50,567 bases of DNA. It comes from an uncultured Clostridia bacterium (GTDB lineage: Bacteria; Bacillota; Clostridia; Christensenellales; Borkfalkiaceae). The stretch covers positions 1 through 50,567 of the forward strand of contig CANREQ010000002.1 of the NCBI GenBank assembly GCA_947629695.1, written 5' to 3'. The position numbers and the translations under genes are program-made. Within the stretch, counting starts at the first letter, position 1; each line of letters starts with the position of its first letter. The notes below the pieces were generated by a model. It was not told the origin of the DNA. It did no database searches and was given only the letters and a program-made list of their open reading frames with translations. This document shows positions 41,393 through 49,369 of the stretch, piece by piece.

Positions 41393-42607
41393 TCAAACCC
41401 TTTTAAAGCAAGCAAACTTATCGGCGTTTATTTTTTCTATTTTAAGCTCCACAGTCATTCCCGAATCGTCTACCTCGCGCGAAATCTCCGTGCAGTACCG
41501 CTTTAATTTTTCGTATTTATCCATGCAGGCGAATGGTATTTCGAACTTTGTAAACACATATCTTTCGCAAAAAGACTGCTTTATTTTTTCCTTGAGAAGG
41601 GACAACCCCGTGTTGTACTTTGCCGATATGGGCACGCAGTAATCGGGCAAATGCAAAGTGGTGGAGAGGCAGTCGCATTTATTCAAAACATAAATAACTT
41701 CTTTATCGAATCCGAGCTCGTCCAACGTCTGACGGGTCGTTTTAAATTGCATTTGGAAATCGCCCGTTGCGTCGGCTACAAACAATGCGAGGTCGCAATT
41801 AAGCGCGACTTCCAGCGTCGATTTGAACGCCTCGATTATGTTGTGCGGCAAGTCCTGAATAAATCCTACCGTATCTATAAGCAGATATTTTTCGCCGTCT
41901 ATTTCGAAATTTCTCGCAGTTGGATCCAATGTTACGAACAGCGCGTCGGCGGAGACGACATCCGAGCCCGTCAAAAGGTTCAAAAGCGTGGATTTTCCCG
42001 TATTCGTGTATCCGACAAGCGCGATAGTTTTGACGTTTGTCTTATATCTTCGCTCGGTTTGCAAGCTTCTGCGCTTTTTTGTTTCCTCAATCTTGCGCTC
42101 TAAAAATTTAATCCGATATGCAATGTGCCGCCTGTCGGTTTCGAGGCGCGTTTCACCGGGGCCGCGGGAGCCGATTCCTCCGCCAAGGCGGGAAAGCGCC
42201 GCGCCTTTGCCCTTTAAACGTGGATAAATGTACTTGAGCTGGGCAATTTCAACCTGAATTTTACCTTCGCTTGTAACCGCGTTTTTCGCGAAAATATCAA
42301 GAATGAGCGTCGTCCTGTCGATGACTTTTCTGTCGCCTAACGCGGCGGAAATGTTGAGCGTTTGGGAAGGGGAGAGCTCGCCGTTAAAAAGTATCGTTAT
42401 GTCGTCCAGCCCGTCGAGAGTTGCGGCAATTTCGTTGAGCTTCCCGGAACCTATAAAGGTTGCGGCGTTAATTTCTTTGATCGTCTGATAACTCGTGCCG
42501 ATATAGGTTGCGCCCGCGCTCTTGATGAGCGCCACTGCCTCATCATGCACGACGCGATAATTATCGTTTAAAATTGGTTGAATGACAAAAACTTTCTCTA
42601 TATTCAT
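41393..42607 (-). CDS. hflX: Ribosome-associated GTPase HflX
   Basis: HflX splits stalled or hibernating 70S ribosomes. The 404-residue protein has the N-terminal nucleotide-binding domain with the glycine-rich GSRGPGETRLETDRR (146-160), a coiled coil (165-190), then the G domain: G1 GYTNTGKST (199-207), G3 DTVGF and G4 NKCD. The C-terminus is short. It starts 5 bp after the XerS-like recombinase stop, so both form one minus-strand unit. No ribosome site is obvious at its start. Confidence 0.95.
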   Translation of the reverse strand: MNIEKVFVIQPILNDNYRVVHDEAVALIKSAGATYIGTSYQTIKEINAATFIGSGKLNEIAATLDGLDDITILFNGELSPSQTLNISAALGDRKVIDRTTLILDIFAKNAVTSEGKIQVEIAQLKYIYPRLKGKGAALSRLGGGIGSRGPGETRLETDRRHIAYRIKFLERKIEETKKRRSLQTERRYKTNVKTIALVGYTNTGKSTLLNLLTGSDVVSADALFVTLDPTARNFEIDGEKYLLIDTVGFIQDLPHNIIEAFKSTLEVALNCDLALFVADATGDFQMQFKTTRQTLDELGFDKEVIYVLNKCDCLSTTLHLPDYCVPISAKYNTGLSLLKEKIKQSFCERYVFTKFEIPFACMDKYEKLKRYCTEISREVDDSGMTVELKIEKINADKFACFKRV

Positions 42608-42612
42608 AAAAT

Positions 42613-43668
42613 TTATTCGTCGTCACGGTGCAATTTGACTTTCCCGACGACCGCTTTGCGCGTATCCTCGCTGATTGCCGCATAGTGTTTACGCGTTGTA
42701 TTTACGTCCTTATGCCCCAAAACGTCGGCCACAATATAAATATCACCCGTCGCCTTGTACAATTGGGTGCCGTATGTGCTCCTTAACTTGTGCGGGGAAA
42801 TTTTTTTGAGGGGAGAGACGATTTTTGCGTACTTATGTACCAAATTTTCAACGGCCCTGACAGTTATGCGCTTTTTTTGGGAAGAGAGGAAGAGGGCGCC
42901 GTCCCCGCTGTTATCAAGCTCGCTTTCTTCCTTATAATCGAGGTATCGCCTAAGAGCTTCCGCAACGTCGTTGTCGAAGTACAAAATGGATTTGCTTCCG
43001 CCCTTACGGGTAACTATAAAGGAATTATCCTTAAAATTTATATCGCTGTTATTCAATCCGACAAGCTCGCTTATACGTATTCCGGTGCCCAAAAACAGCG
43101 TAAGAATGGCGGAATCGCGAATTTTGCTCTTTTCGTGATAGGCGCGCTGGTGCGCAGTTAGCCCGTCGCCGCTCTCCGCCGTATCCAAAATGCCGTAAAC
43201 CTCGTCGCCGTCAAGGCGGATTATCGGCTTTTCGTGCAGTTTAGGGGTGGCAACCTTTGCGGAATTATCGACGGAGATTTGCCCTTTATTGAAAAAATAT
43301 TTAAAAAGTGCGCGAACGGAGGAGAGCTTTCTCGCTTTAGCCCGCTCGTTGCAAGAGTGGTACGAGCCGCAAAATTCATAGTGGGAGAGATACACCAAAA
43401 AATATTCAATATCGTTGTTGGTCACGCCTTCGAGGTCGAGCAATGTCAACTCTTTCGGGTTTTTTTTACCGCCCAAACGCTTGCGGCACAAAAAGTCGAA
43501 AAAAATCTTTAAATCGTGCGCATAATTCAAGCGGGTAAGGGTGCTCGTCTGGCTGTCTATAGCCATAAAATAATCGGCGCAGAAAGGAGGGAGATCTTCA
43601 TCGAGCAGGCGATTTATAACCTCGATATTTTTCAGATTGCGCTGGGCGTAATAATCGGAATTTTTCAT
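42613..43668 (-). CDS. XerS-like tyrosine recombinase
   Basis: A 351-residue site-specific recombinase. The SAM-like N-domain spans ~30-130. The catalytic set is complete: Arg198 (GIRISEL), Lys222 (TRKGGSK), His293 and Arg296 (PHKLRST), His319 (LGHKD) and nucleophile Tyr329 (RKHYA). Length, the long N-terminal part, the RKGGSK and PHKLR motifs, and lack of a partner XerC/D here recall the solitary XerS of streptococci (356 residues). It could instead be an integrase of a lost element. It is followed by hflX. Its promoter places the ATG at +1, and a 16-bp arm repeat abuts the -35. The nearby palindrome is a candidate target. Confidence 0.82.
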   Translation of the reverse strand: MKNSDYYAQRNLKNIEVINRLLDEDLPPFCADYFMAIDSQTSTLTRLNYAHDLKIFFDFLCRKRLGGKKNPKELTLLDLEGVTNNDIEYFLVYLSHYEFCGSYHSCNERAKARKLSSVRALFKYFFNKGQISVDNSAKVATPKLHEKPIIRLDGDEVYGILDTAESGDGLTAHQRAYHEKSKIRDSAILTLFLGTGIRISELVGLNNSDINFKDNSFIVTRKGGSKSILYFDNDVAEALRRYLDYKEESELDNSGDGALFLSSQKKRITVRAVENLVHKYAKIVSPLKKISPHKLRSTYGTQLYKATGDIYIVADVLGHKDVNTTRKHYAAISEDTRKAVVGKVKLHRDDE

Positions 43669-43674
43669 GACTCT

Positions 43675-43703
43675 ATTTTATAATATATGAAGCAAAAAGT
43701 CAA
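43675..43703 (-). promoter_or_regulatory. Promoter of the XerS-like recombinase (leaderless type)
   Basis: On the minus strand TTGACT (plus 43698-43703), 17 bp, TAAAAT (plus 43675-43680). The ATG is 6 bp after the -10 and has no ribosome site. The arm repeat at 43707-43722 lies 3 bp upstream of the -35. Confidence 0.7.
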
Positions 43704-43706
43704 TAA

Positions 43707-43722
43707 TTTTACGAATAGTTAA
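43707..43722 (+). repeat. Single arm copy beside the recombinase promoter
   Basis: TTTTACGAATAGTTAA, identical over 15 bases to the right arm at 43974-43988 and, in inverted form, to 43952-43967 (16 of 16). It touches the upstream edge of the recombinase -35, suggesting a site for autoregulation or an accessory binding site. Confidence 0.8.
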
Positions 43723-43952
43723 AGGGAGAGACAATTAAGCTTTACAACTTAAATGCGATTTTAAATCGGTAAAGTAAAACCGAAATTGAAATCACAAAAA
43801 AAATTATTGAGCAAAAAAATTTAATTTGAAAGGAAAATGAAATAGCACGCGTCATTTTGTATTTAAAATTAAAAAATCGGACGGTGGTACGGGCAAAAAT
43901 TTTATTTGATTGTCTTATTCTATTTTGGTGGGGTGGTATTCAAAAGTATATT

Positions 43953-43988
43953 TAACTATTCGTAAAACACAGCTTTTACGAATAGTTA
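43953..43988. repeat. Perfect 15-bp inverted repeat with 6-bp centre (dif/att-like)
   Basis: TAACTATTCGTAAAA (43953-43967), centre CACAGC (43968-43973), TTTTACGAATAGTTA (43974-43988). The arms match 15 of 15. A 6-bp centre between inverted arms is the geometry of Xer recombinase core sites. No T-run follows on either strand, so a terminator is unlikely. It lies 285 bp upstream of the XerS-like gene. Confidence 0.85.
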
Positions 43989-44175
43989 GGGGTTAAATAA
44001 TGGGGTTTAAAGTAAATCCTGACGATTTAATTAAAATCGGCAATATAAATTATTTTGGAATTTACTTTGTTTTTGCGTTATTTTATTTAAATTATGCTTA
44101 AATTTCCTCATTTGCTTCAAATATCGCTATTTTGATAAAATAAGCTGATTTTATTAAATTTTAAAGATTTACAGC

Positions 44176-44216
44176 AAAAAACGGAGCTATTATGTCACGC
44201 ATAGTAGCCCCGTTTT
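44176..44216 (-). terminator. Rho-independent terminator of the glg operon
   Basis: On the minus strand, a 17-position stem with one mismatch (arms at plus 44200-44216 and 44178-44194, 5-nt loop) followed by TTTTTT on that strand. It is 18 bp after the glgP stop. Confidence 0.85.
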
Positions 44217-44233
44217 AATGATTTTACTTAAAT

Positions 44234-46675
44234 TTATTTTTCGTTTTTCGTAACAGGCTTCAAATTCCAGATATTTTCCGCATATTCTTTTATGCTTCTA
44301 TCCGACGAGAAATAACCCGCCGCCGCAATGTTTCGGAGCGATATCTGATTCCACTTGAATTTATCGGATGAATATAATTTGGAAATTTCCTGTTGCGTTC
44401 TGTTATACGCTACGAAATCCGCCATGCACATATAAGGATCGGCGATCGGCGAACCGGTCAGAAGATAATTAGCCATATCGGAGAATGATTGCCCGTTGAA
44501 CCCTATAATAAGCGCTTCCACAATTCTTCTTAATTTGGGAGAATCGTTGTAGTATTTGCTTGAGCTGTAACCGGAGCGCCAAATATCGTCAACCTCGTTT
44601 GATTTCAATCCGAAGATAAAGATATTTTCATCGCCCACTGCATGAGCCATTTCAACATTTGCGCCGTCAAGCGTTCCGATCGTTAGCGCGCCGTTTATCA
44701 TAAACTTCATGTTGCCCGTACCGCTCGCCTCTTTGCCCGCAAGCGATATCTGCTCCGACACTTCGGAAGCCGGCATCAAAAGCTCCGACATGGTAACGTT
44801 GTAATCTTCCATGTAAACGACGTTGAGTTTTTCGTTTATCTTGGGATTTTTGCGGATTTCGTCGGACAGATAATTTATAAGCTTTATTATCTGCTTTGCC
44901 ATCGTATATCCGGGCGCGGCCTTGGCGCCGAATATATATGTTTTGGGCTGGATATTCAAATCGGGATTATCTAACAAATCGAGGTAAGTATCGATAATGT
45001 TGAGCACGTTGAGAAGCTGGCGTTTATACTCGTGCAAGCGCTTCGCCTGCGTATCGAACAGCGTATCGGGATTTATTACAAACCCCTGCTTTTTGCGCGC
45101 ATAATCGACAAATTGTCTCTTCTTTATGGATTTGATTTCCTCCAAACGCTTCAACACGGCCTTGTCGTTTTCAAAATTTTTGAAATCCGCAAGCTTCGCG
45201 CTGTCGTGTACAAATCCGCTACCTATGCAATCGGTCAAAAGCTCGGTAAGCTCCGGGTTTGCCTGACACAACCAACGCCTTAAAACTATGCCGTTCGTTA
45301 CATTGGTGAATTTGTCGGGACTGAAATCATAGAAATCCTTGAATATGGACTGTTTGATTATCTCGCTGTGCAACGCCGCAACGCCGTTTACGCTGTGAGA
45401 GCCGTAAACGCTGAGGTTTGCCATCTTTATTCTGTCGTGCTCGATTATCGCCATCCTTGAAATCTTTGCCCATTCGCCGGGATATTTATTCCAAAGTTGC
45501 TCGCACATGCGCCTGTTGATTTCCTGGATTATGGAGTGTATTCTCGGCACGGTCCTCTGCACGAGGTCCTCTGACCACGTTTCAAGCGCTTCCGCCATTA
45601 CCGTATGGTTGGTATACGCGCAAGTAGCCGTGGTGATTGCCCAGGCGTCCTCCCAATTGTAGTAATATTCGTCGATGAGAATACGCATGAGCTCCGGAAT
45701 AGCCATTGCGGGGTGCGTATCGTTTAAATGAATTGCGGCATACTTAGGCAAATCTCTCAAGTCGCCGTATCTGTGCCTGTGGTCGTCCACAATATTCTGA
45801 AGTGAAGCCGAACACAGGAAATACTGCTGTTTAAGCCTCAAAGATTTGCCGTTCGTATGCGAATCCGAAGGATAAAGCACCTTCGTGAGCAGATCGGCGT
45901 CGTTATCGTCGGTCATTGCCTGATAATAATCGCCCTGCGAGAATAACTTCATGTTAAAGTCCTGCACGGGTTTCGCCTTCCAGAGCCTGAGTACGGAAAC
46001 TGCTTCGCTGTCTTTGCCGGAAATCATCATGTCGTACGCGACGGCTTCAATGTCCTTGGTGTCGGAATAGGTTATCTTCATTCCGTTGTCGATCCACTGC
46101 TCTTCCACCCTTCCGTTGAAGCGAACGATAAAGGATTTATCGCTTCTTTGCGTAAGCCACGTTTCTCCGCCGGGCAACCACACATCGGGCAATTCGGTCT
46201 GCCAACCGTCAACTATTTTTTGTTTGAACAGACCGTACTCATATCTGAGCGAATACCCCATCGCGGGATAATTGCCCGTTGCAAGCGCGTCCATAAAGCA
46301 CGCCGCAAGCCTTCCCAAACCGCCATTACCTAATCCGGCGTCGGGTTCGAGTTCATACAGATCTTCCAGCGAAACTCCGTATGAAGATATTACTTTTGAA
46401 AAAACTTCGGTAGCGTTCAGATTATACAAATTGTTTTTAAGCGAACGCCCCAAAAGAAATTCCATACATAAGTAATAGACTCTCTTTGCCCTTTTTGCCT
46501 TGCACAAATTCCTAAACTGCTGTCGTTTCTGCAATAAAATATCCCTTACGCTCATGACAACAGCTTTGTAAAGTTGTTCTTTGGAAGCCTCAACGGGCGT
46601 TACCCCGTAATATCTCGCAAGTTTTCCCTTTACGAGCGTCTGGACTTCCTTTTCGGTAATAACCGTATTACTCAT
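44234..46675 (-). CDS. glgP: Glycogen/alpha-glucan phosphorylase
   Basis: GlgP releases glucose-1-phosphate from alpha-1,4-glucan by phosphorolysis with PLP. The 813-residue protein has GNGGLGRLAACFMDA (about 116-130), the active-site HLNDTHPAMAIPEL and, in the C-terminal half, EASGTGNMKFMINGALT, where Lys binds PLP. No starch-type insertion is present. It has an AGGAG site and is the last gene of glgC-glgD-glgA-glgP, combining synthesis and breakdown in one operon. Strong terminator follows. Confidence 0.97.
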   Translation of the reverse strand: MSNTVITEKEVQTLVKGKLARYYGVTPVEASKEQLYKAVVMSVRDILLQKRQQFRNLCKAKRAKRVYYLCMEFLLGRSLKNNLYNLNATEVFSKVISSYGVSLEDLYELEPDAGLGNGGLGRLAACFMDALATGNYPAMGYSLRYEYGLFKQKIVDGWQTELPDVWLPGGETWLTQRSDKSFIVRFNGRVEEQWIDNGMKITYSDTKDIEAVAYDMMISGKDSEAVSVLRLWKAKPVQDFNMKLFSQGDYYQAMTDDNDADLLTKVLYPSDSHTNGKSLRLKQQYFLCSASLQNIVDDHRHRYGDLRDLPKYAAIHLNDTHPAMAIPELMRILIDEYYYNWEDAWAITTATCAYTNHTVMAEALETWSEDLVQRTVPRIHSIIQEINRRMCEQLWNKYPGEWAKISRMAIIEHDRIKMANLSVYGSHSVNGVAALHSEIIKQSIFKDFYDFSPDKFTNVTNGIVLRRWLCQANPELTELLTDCIGSGFVHDSAKLADFKNFENDKAVLKRLEEIKSIKKRQFVDYARKKQGFVINPDTLFDTQAKRLHEYKRQLLNVLNIIDTYLDLLDNPDLNIQPKTYIFGAKAAPGYTMAKQIIKLINYLSDEIRKNPKINEKLNVVYMEDYNVTMSELLMPASEVSEQISLAGKEASGTGNMKFMINGALTIGTLDGANVEMAHAVGDENIFIFGLKSNEVDDIWRSGYSSSKYYNDSPKLRRIVEALIIGFNGQSFSDMANYLLTGSPIADPYMCMADFVAYNRTQQEISKLYSSDKFKWNQISLRNIAAAGYFSSDRSIKEYAENIWNLKPVTKNEK

Positions 46676-46699
46676 TACGTTCTCCTGTATGTTAAAAAA

Positions 46700-48226
46700 T
46701 TATTTAAGCATTTCCAAATAAAGATCTTCGTAGTCCTTAGCGGATTTACGCCAGCTGAAATCAGTCGTAGCGGCGCGGTATCTAAGTTTTGACCACTCCT
46801 TCTTATTTTTATAATCTTTAACGGCCTGCCTGATCACGTAAAGCATATCGTGAGCGTTGTAATTGCTGAACGTATACCCGTTCTCAAGCGGCTTGATGCT
46901 GTCGTACAAACCGCCCGTCTCCCTTACTATGGGAACGGTCGCATATCTGCACGCGATCATCTGCGAAAGCCCGCAAGGCTCCGACTTGGAAGGCATAAGG
47001 AATATATCCGAGCCCGAATAAATCTTCCTCGAAAGGTCGCCGTTGAACACGATATTCGCGCTAACCTTGTCGGGATATTTCTGCGCGAGCGAGCGGAAGA
47101 AAGACTCATACTGATAATCGCCCGTGCCGAGTATTACAAGCTGGATATCATCCTGCAACGCTTCCTCGATGACATTCGTCACGAGGTCAAGTCCCTTATG
47201 GGAAACAAGGCGCGAAATCATGGAAATTATCGGCGTATCGGGTTTTACGGGCAGATTGAGCATCTTCTGAAGCTCTTTCTTGCAAACCGCCTTACCGCTC
47301 ATGTCGTCGGGCGTAAAGTTTGCGAAAAGATGCGTATCCAGCTCGCAATTATATCCGACGTCGTCTATGCCGTTGAGTATTCCGCGAAGCTTGAACGCGT
47401 TGTTCCTTATGATGGGATCGAGCCCGTGCGCATAATAAGGGTCTTTGATCTCCTCCGCGTACTTGGGGCTGACCGTCGAAAATCTTTCGCAAACCTCAAT
47501 CGCGCCCTTCATGAGGTTTATGGAGTTGTTGTATTCCACCAGATACTGATATTTTCCGTAAATATCGAACAGCGACGAGAGAATGTCAAGAGAATACTGT
47601 CCCTGATATTCTATGTTGTGTATCGTGAAAAGTGCCCTGATGAATTGATATTCTTCCCTGAAGCAATAATTTGTCTTGAGGTAAATCGCCGCAAGAGCCG
47701 CCTGCCAATCGTGGCAGTGCATTACTTCGGGATAGAAATTCAAAAACGGCATGATTTCCAACACGGCACGCGAGAAGAAAGCAAATCTTTCGCCGTCGTC
47801 GAAATATCCGTAGCACCCGGGACGCTTGAAGTAAAATTCGTTATCGATAAAATAGAATATCACTCCGTCCTTCTCATACGAGAACACGCCGCAGTATTGG
47901 TTTCTCCAGGCGAGGTGCACATACAGATTGCCCAAATATGTAAACTTATCCCTGAATTCCTTTTTGATGTCGGAATACAGGGGAATTACAACCCTCACGT
48001 CGAATTTTCCCGTAGCGGCAAGCGCTTTGGAAAGCGAGCCTATAACTTCCGCAAGTCCGCCCGTCTGAATGAAAGGCGTAGCCTCGGACGCAACGAAGAG
48101 AATTTTCTTCTTGCCCTGAAGCACGGGCTCTTCGGCCTTTTTAACTTCCGCAGTTTGTTTTTTGGTCTGTGCAGTTTTCTTTGCCGCAGGTTTAGCGGCG
48201 GTTTTTTTGGTATTAGATGCAGCCAT
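46700..48226 (-). CDS. glgA: Glycogen synthase (ADP-glucose, GT5)
   Basis: GlgA extends glycogen from ADP-glucose. The 508-residue protein has the GT-B fold: N-domain start KKILFVASEATPF (about 43-55), GGLAEVIGSL (about 58-67), HCHDWQ (about 165), and the C-domain PSKSEPCGLSQM (catalytic Glu) and ETGGLYDSI. Two things stand out. Residues 1-41 are a Lys/Ala/Thr-rich tail (AKPAAKKTAQTKK) not usual in GlgA. The KTGGL motif, whose Lys contacts ADP-glucose, reads QTGGL. It is preceded by AGAGGGG. The product otherwise looks complete. Confidence 0.94.
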   Translation of the reverse strand: MAASNTKKTAAKPAAKKTAQTKKQTAEVKKAEEPVLQGKKKILFVASEATPFIQTGGLAEVIGSLSKALAATGKFDVRVVIPLYSDIKKEFRDKFTYLGNLYVHLAWRNQYCGVFSYEKDGVIFYFIDNEFYFKRPGCYGYFDDGERFAFFSRAVLEIMPFLNFYPEVMHCHDWQAALAAIYLKTNYCFREEYQFIRALFTIHNIEYQGQYSLDILSSLFDIYGKYQYLVEYNNSINLMKGAIEVCERFSTVSPKYAEEIKDPYYAHGLDPIIRNNAFKLRGILNGIDDVGYNCELDTHLFANFTPDDMSGKAVCKKELQKMLNLPVKPDTPIISMISRLVSHKGLDLVTNVIEEALQDDIQLVILGTGDYQYESFFRSLAQKYPDKVSANIVFNGDLSRKIYSGSDIFLMPSKSEPCGLSQMIACRYATVPIVRETGGLYDSIKPLENGYTFSNYNAHDMLYVIRQAVKDYKNKKEWSKLRYRAATTDFSWRKSAKDYEDLYLEMLK

Positions 48227-48249
48227 GTTTCCCCTCTTATCCTTTTATA

Positions 48250-49356
48250 TTATATTTTGGAACCCTTGCTGATGAAATAAGGTTGCTGTTCGCAGCCCGC
48301 AAGCGTCCTGCCGCTGCCGATCGTACTGTCTTTGTCGCTGACGACGTAAGCAAGTTTGCAATTTTCGCCTATTGCGTTTTCGCTCATTATTATGCAATTT
48401 TTGAGCACAGCGCCCTTCCCTACTTTGACGTTGCGGAAGATTATGCAGTTTTCAACCGTACCTTCTATGAGGCAACCGTCGTGGATAAGCGAATTTTTAA
48501 CCTTTGCCGTATCGGTAAATTTTGCGGGAGGCGCGTCGTTGACCTTCGTGTAAACGTCGCGGTCGCCGAAAATTTCCTGCCTTACGTCCTTATTGAGGAG
48601 ATCCATATTGGCCTTGAAATATGAAGCCAACGAATCTATACTGCAATAATATGCGTCAAGCTTGTATCCGTACACTCTTCCGGCCTTGACCGAAGGAAGA
48701 AGCAGATCCTTTGAAAAGCTCGTATACCCCCTCGAAATAGCCGTCTGCAATGCGCCCAGCAGGAAGGACGTGCGCGCAACAAATACGTTTATGTAATATT
48801 TCTGAACGCCGCTGCCCTTTATGTTTACGTCGAGCGACTTGACTTTCCCGTCTTTAGCCGTCTCAAGCTGGATGTATTCACGGCGCGCGCCGCAATCATG
48901 CTCGTGATAAACCAATGTGAAATCCGCATTGGAGGCGGCGTGCTGCTCAACTACCTTGCTGTAATCAAGCTTGTAAACCGCGTCGCTGTCCGCAATTACC
49001 ACAAAATCCTCTTTGCTCTTTTTGAGGAAAGCCATCGCGCCCTTCAACGCTTCGAGGCGATTTTTGTAGAGCGCTTCGCTCTCGTCGCTGTAAGGCGTGA
49101 GAAGAATAAGCCCTCCTTCCTTTCTCGCCAGATCCCACTCCTTGCCGGAGCCGAGATGATCCATAAGCGATTGATAGTTGCTGTTGGTTATCATTCCGAC
49201 CGTGGTAATGCCGGAATTTACCATATTAGAAAGTGCGAAATCAACCAAGCGGTATCTTCCGCCGTAAGGAATGGAACCTTTGGATCTTACCTTGGTAAGC
49301 TCGGGTACCTGTTCGTCGTTTATACTTGAAAAAATAACGCCAACCTTAGATGTCAT
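48250..49356 (-). CDS. glgD: Glucose-1-phosphate adenylyltransferase regulatory subunit GlgD
   Basis: A 368-residue GlgC paralogue typical of Firmicutes. The nucleotidyltransferase domain (1-230) lacks the GGxGxRL pyrophosphorylase motif (here FSSINDEQVPELTKVR) but keeps PYGGRYRLVDFALSNMVNSGI (about 30-50). The C-terminal left-handed beta-helix shows hexad repeats (about 285-350: SLIHDGCLIEGTVENCIIF). GlgD is thought to assemble with GlgC. It has a GGGGG ribosome site and sits 13 bp after glgC. Confidence 0.95.
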   Translation of the reverse strand: MTSKVGVIFSSINDEQVPELTKVRSKGSIPYGGRYRLVDFALSNMVNSGITTVGMITNSNYQSLMDHLGSGKEWDLARKEGGLILLTPYSDESEALYKNRLEALKGAMAFLKKSKEDFVVIADSDAVYKLDYSKVVEQHAASNADFTLVYHEHDCGARREYIQLETAKDGKVKSLDVNIKGSGVQKYYINVFVARTSFLLGALQTAISRGYTSFSKDLLLPSVKAGRVYGYKLDAYYCSIDSLASYFKANMDLLNKDVRQEIFGDRDVYTKVNDAPPAKFTDTAKVKNSLIHDGCLIEGTVENCIIFRNVKVGKGAVLKNCIIMSENAIGENCKLAYVVSDKDSTIGSGRTLAGCEQQPYFISKGSKI

Positions 49357-49369
49357 TTTTTTATCCCCC

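Larger units (their letters stand above)
43669..44175. other. A+T-rich ~560-bp gap between the recombinase and glgP
   Basis: This non-coding stretch contains the recombinase promoter, three copies of a 15-16-bp arm (43707-43722, 43953-43967, 43974-43988) and otherwise A+T-rich sequence. A 33-codon frame at 44000-44101 with an AGGGG ahead exists but resembles nothing. No tRNA, CRISPR or transposase remnant is seen. The first and second arms are inverted relative to each other, 261 bp end to end, which would also fit a small TIR element. Confidence 0.6.

Noticed and set aside
43953-43988. Reading the 15-bp inverted repeat as a transcription terminator
   Set aside because: Neither strand has a T-run after the stem, it lies upstream of the recombinase rather than after a gene, and the glg operon has its own strong terminator at 44176-44216.
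44000-44101. A 33-codon frame with an AGGGG site in the recombinase-glgP gap
   Set aside because: Too short, strongly A+T-rich and without any recognisable feature; the AGGGG directly follows the arm repeat, so coincidence is likely.
46850-48280. A long open frame on the plus strand (476 codons) opposite glgA
   Set aside because: It is exactly antisense to glgA, whose motifs and ribosome site are clear; the composition and lack of family features mark it as a shadow frame.
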